Origin: Bradyrhizobium sp. AZCC 2262
GTDB lineage: Bacteria > Pseudomonadota > Alphaproteobacteria > Rhizobiales > Xanthobacteraceae
Direction of reading: 5' to 3'
DNA length: 64,000 bases
Assembly (NCBI RefSeq): GCF_036924535.1
Contig: NZ_JAZHRT010000001.1
Location: 3,658,001 to 3,722,000, forward strand
Shown here one piece after another: positions 62,228-64,000 of the stretch (its first letter is position 1; each line of letters begins with the position of its first letter). The translations under genes were made by a program, and so were the position numbers. The notes under the pieces were generated by a model. The model was given only the letters and a program-made list of their open reading frames with translations. It made no database searches and was not told the DNA's origin.

Positions 62228-64000
62228 TTGAAACCGAACATACGAATTGGTCCACGACATCCAAAACTCGGCGCCGCCGGCTTTCGCTTCGTGCGATGGC
62301 TGGCGCGCAAAACCATGGCCGCGGCCGGATTCCACCAACTCGGCTCGGATCTCGCCAACGACCGCCTGGCCCGCGTGCGCGAAAAACTTCGCCGCGGCGA
62401 AACCGTATTTCTCGTCGGCCTCGGGCTTGCCGGCACGCATAATTCCGGCGCAGCGCTGGTCGAGGTGACGCAGGCGAGCGGCCCACGCCTGATCGTCAAT
62501 AATGAGGAGGAGCGTTTCTCCGGCAACAAGCACACCACGGAATATCCGAAATCCTCGCTCGACGAGCTGGTCGCGACGCTGCGCGCCATGGGCCGCGATG
62601 TCGGCGATATCGACGCCTGGCTCACCAGTTGGGACTACCCGACGCTTGCCGGCACGACCGCGCGCGCGGTGCTGGAAGAGCTGCCGCAGAGTCTCACGAT
62701 GTTGCGCATCACGGAGGCGCCTGGCTTCGACGCCCGCCGCCTCGACCAGATGACGCGCTCGCCAAAGATACTGGCGCGGCAGCTTGGCCTTGCCGAGCGC
62801 GTGCCGCTGATCTGCATGCCGCACCATGACAATCACGCCTGGTTCTCCCACGCGGCATCGCCTTTTGCCGATGATGAAGAACCGGTTGCTGTCGCGGTGC
62901 TCGACGGCACCGGCGACGCCGGCTCGATCTCGCTCTATGTCGTCGAGCGCGCCGCGATGCGGCAGGTTTATTGCAATGACAGCATGTTCGACTCGATCGG
63001 CGCCTTCTACAGCGTGATCTCGTCGACGCAGGGCGGCTGGACCCTGCTGTCAAGCGAAGGCCGTTACATGGGCGCCGCCGCCTGGGGCGACATGGACCGG
63101 TCAACCAACCGCTATTACGCGCGGCTGAAAGACGTCCTGCATTTGGGCAGCGAAGGCCAGGTGCAGCTTAACCGCGCCATGGCGAACTGGCACTGCGATC
63201 CATCCTATCATCCCTACAAGAAAGCGCTGACCGACATTCTCGGCGAGCCCCTGAAGCCCGATCAGCTCTGGAATCCAGACGCCGTGCTGCGCGTCGAGGA
63301 CATCCATCACCGTCCCGACACCCAGGATCGCCTCGATAAGGCCGCCGCGACGCAACTGGTGTTCGAGGACGCCATGATCCACGTCATCGATCATCTGTTG
63401 CGGGTGACGGGCGCGCACCGGCTGGTGCTGACCGGCGGCGTGGCGCTGAACGCGGTCGGCAATATGCGTCTGCTCGAACATTTCAATGAGGCCTGGTTCG
63501 CCAAGGCGCAGCAGCGCAACGCGCGCCTGCAGCTCTGGGTCCCGCCGGTGCCGGGCGATCCCGGCGTCACCATCGGCGCCGCCTGGCTGTTCGCCCACCT
63601 GGCCAGCGCGCCGCGCGGCGCGCCGATGACGCACGCCTTCTACTGCGGCACGTCGCCGTCGCGGCAAGACATCACTAGCGCGCTGAACGCCGATGACATC
63701 GCCTCGCAACCGATCGGCGATATCTCCACGCCTGAAGGCCGCGACGCGATCGCCGAATTGATGGCGTTCATGGTGGCGCAGAACGGCGTGATCGCGCTGT
63801 ATCAGGGCGCGGCCGAAACCGGCCCCCGCGCGCTCGGCCATCGCTCGATCCTGGCGAATCCCTGTGACCCCGAGGTGCGGGAGCGGCTCAACGAGCGCGT
63901 CAAATACCGCGAGGCCATTCGCCCGCTGGCGCCGATGGCAACGCTGGAGGCGGCGAAAGAATATTTCGAACTGCTGCCGGGCGCCGCGGACGCCAACTAC
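62228..64000 (+). CDS. carbamoyltransferase (NodU/CmcH family), 3' end beyond window
   Basis: At least 591 codons are visible and the frame is open to the end. Family features are GTHNSGAALVEV, NNEEERFSGNKHTTEYP, the HHDNHAWFSHA motif of the Kae1-like carbamoyl-phosphate site, VLDGTGDAGS, TGGVALNAVGNMRLLE and ETGPRALGHRSILANP in the C-terminal YrdC-like part. NodU/CmcH enzymes transfer carbamoyl groups to sugars, Nod factors or antibiotics. Start is uncertain: TTG 62228 after AAAGG is preferred, ATG 62315 is an alternative (GTG 62189 is the farthest). It may carbamoylate the glycan made by the cassette at 54.6-60 kb, an inference from nearness only. Confidence 0.88.
   Translation, partial: MKPNIRIGPRHPKLGAAGFRFVRWLARKTMAAAGFHQLGSDLANDRLARVREKLRRGETVFLVGLGLAGTHNSGAALVEVTQASGPRLIVNNEEERFSGNKHTTEYPKSSLDELVATLRAMGRDVGDIDAWLTSWDYPTLAGTTARAVLEELPQSLTMLRITEAPGFDARRLDQMTRSPKILARQLGLAERVPLICMPHHDNHAWFSHAASPFADDEEPVAVAVLDGTGDAGSISLYVVERAAMRQVYCNDSMFDSIGAFYSVISSTQGGWTLLSSEGRYMGAAAWGDMDRSTNRYYARLKDVLHLGSEGQVQLNRAMANWHCDPSYHPYKKALTDILGEPLKPDQLWNPDAVLRVEDIHHRPDTQDRLDKAAATQLVFEDAMIHVIDHLLRVTGAHRLVLTGGVALNAVGNMRLLEHFNEAWFAKAQQRNARLQLWVPPVPGDPGVTIGAAWLFAHLASAPRGAPMTHAFYCGTSPSRQDITSALNADDIASQPIGDISTPEGRDAIAELMAFMVAQNGVIALYQGAAETGPRALGHRSILANPCDPEVRERLNERVKYREAIRPLAPMATLEAAKEYFELLPGAADANY

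Overview
The window is a GC-rich alphaproteobacterial chromosome segment, most likely from Bradyrhizobium or a close relative. The support is the gene set (ParE, a SUF operon with two cysteine desulfurases, RopB/Omp25-type porins with the AADLAARPYTKAP mature start, DUF6502/DUF5666 pair, DedA, AnmK) and several intergenic repeat families that I recognise from Bradyrhizobium-type genomes. No rRNA, tRNA, CRISPR array, transposase or integrase was seen.

Layout. 1-4.6 kb: a minus-strand group paiB-argC-methyltransferase-MFS, then a Tat-exported metallo-beta-lactamase-fold protein and DedA. 5-10.3 kb: parE, two paralogous outer-membrane beta-barrel proteins flanking a tiny membrane protein and an SDR oxidoreductase. 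10.5-17.8 kb: a tightly coupled minus-strand operon of leuC-, leuD- and leuB-like genes, a complete NitT/TauT-type ABC importer, and an FAD monooxygenase; it looks catabolic rather than a leucine-biosynthesis locus. 18-26.3 kb: an envelope-oriented accessory stretch (LtaS/OpgB-like sulfatase-fold protein, RlpA-like protein, OafA-type acyltransferase, ferric-reductase-like membrane protein with a Tat-exported intradiol-dioxygenase-fold protein, O-antigen-ligase-like protein), followed by about 1 kb of repeat DNA. 27-32.4 kb: secreted caspase-like protease, RhlE-type helicase, GGDEF protein, TfoX-like protein. 32.5-39.5 kb: the SUF iron-sulfur assembly operon, transcribed desulfurase-sufB-sufC-sufD-sufS-sufT-sufA. 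39.8-45.6 kb: alpha/beta hydrolase, GST plus SMR transporter behind a near-perfect inverted-repeat operator, anmK, tyrS and an MFS transporter. 45.6-54.1 kb: a giant AsmA/YhdP-like protein, a peroxiredoxin with a histone-H1-like tail, an M23 peptidase, DUF5666 and DUF6502 proteins. 54.2-60 kb: a compact glycan synthesis/export cassette containing a glycosyltransferase fused to an ABC-2 export permease, its ATPase, a second glycosyltransferase and a second O-antigen-ligase-like protein. 60-64 kb: SRPBCC protein, orphan LivK-type binding protein, and a carbamoyltransferase cut by the window end.

The two most promising uncharacterised systems are the leuCDB-like/ABC/monooxygenase operon (10.6-17.8 kb), whose dehydrogenase and small dehydratase subunit carry substitutions at normally conserved active-site-region positions, and the four-gene glycan cassette (54.6-60.0 kb) with the unusual glycosyltransferase-permease fusion and a ligase that is a close paralogue of the one 33 kb away. 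Functions are inferred by reading motifs; no database search was run.
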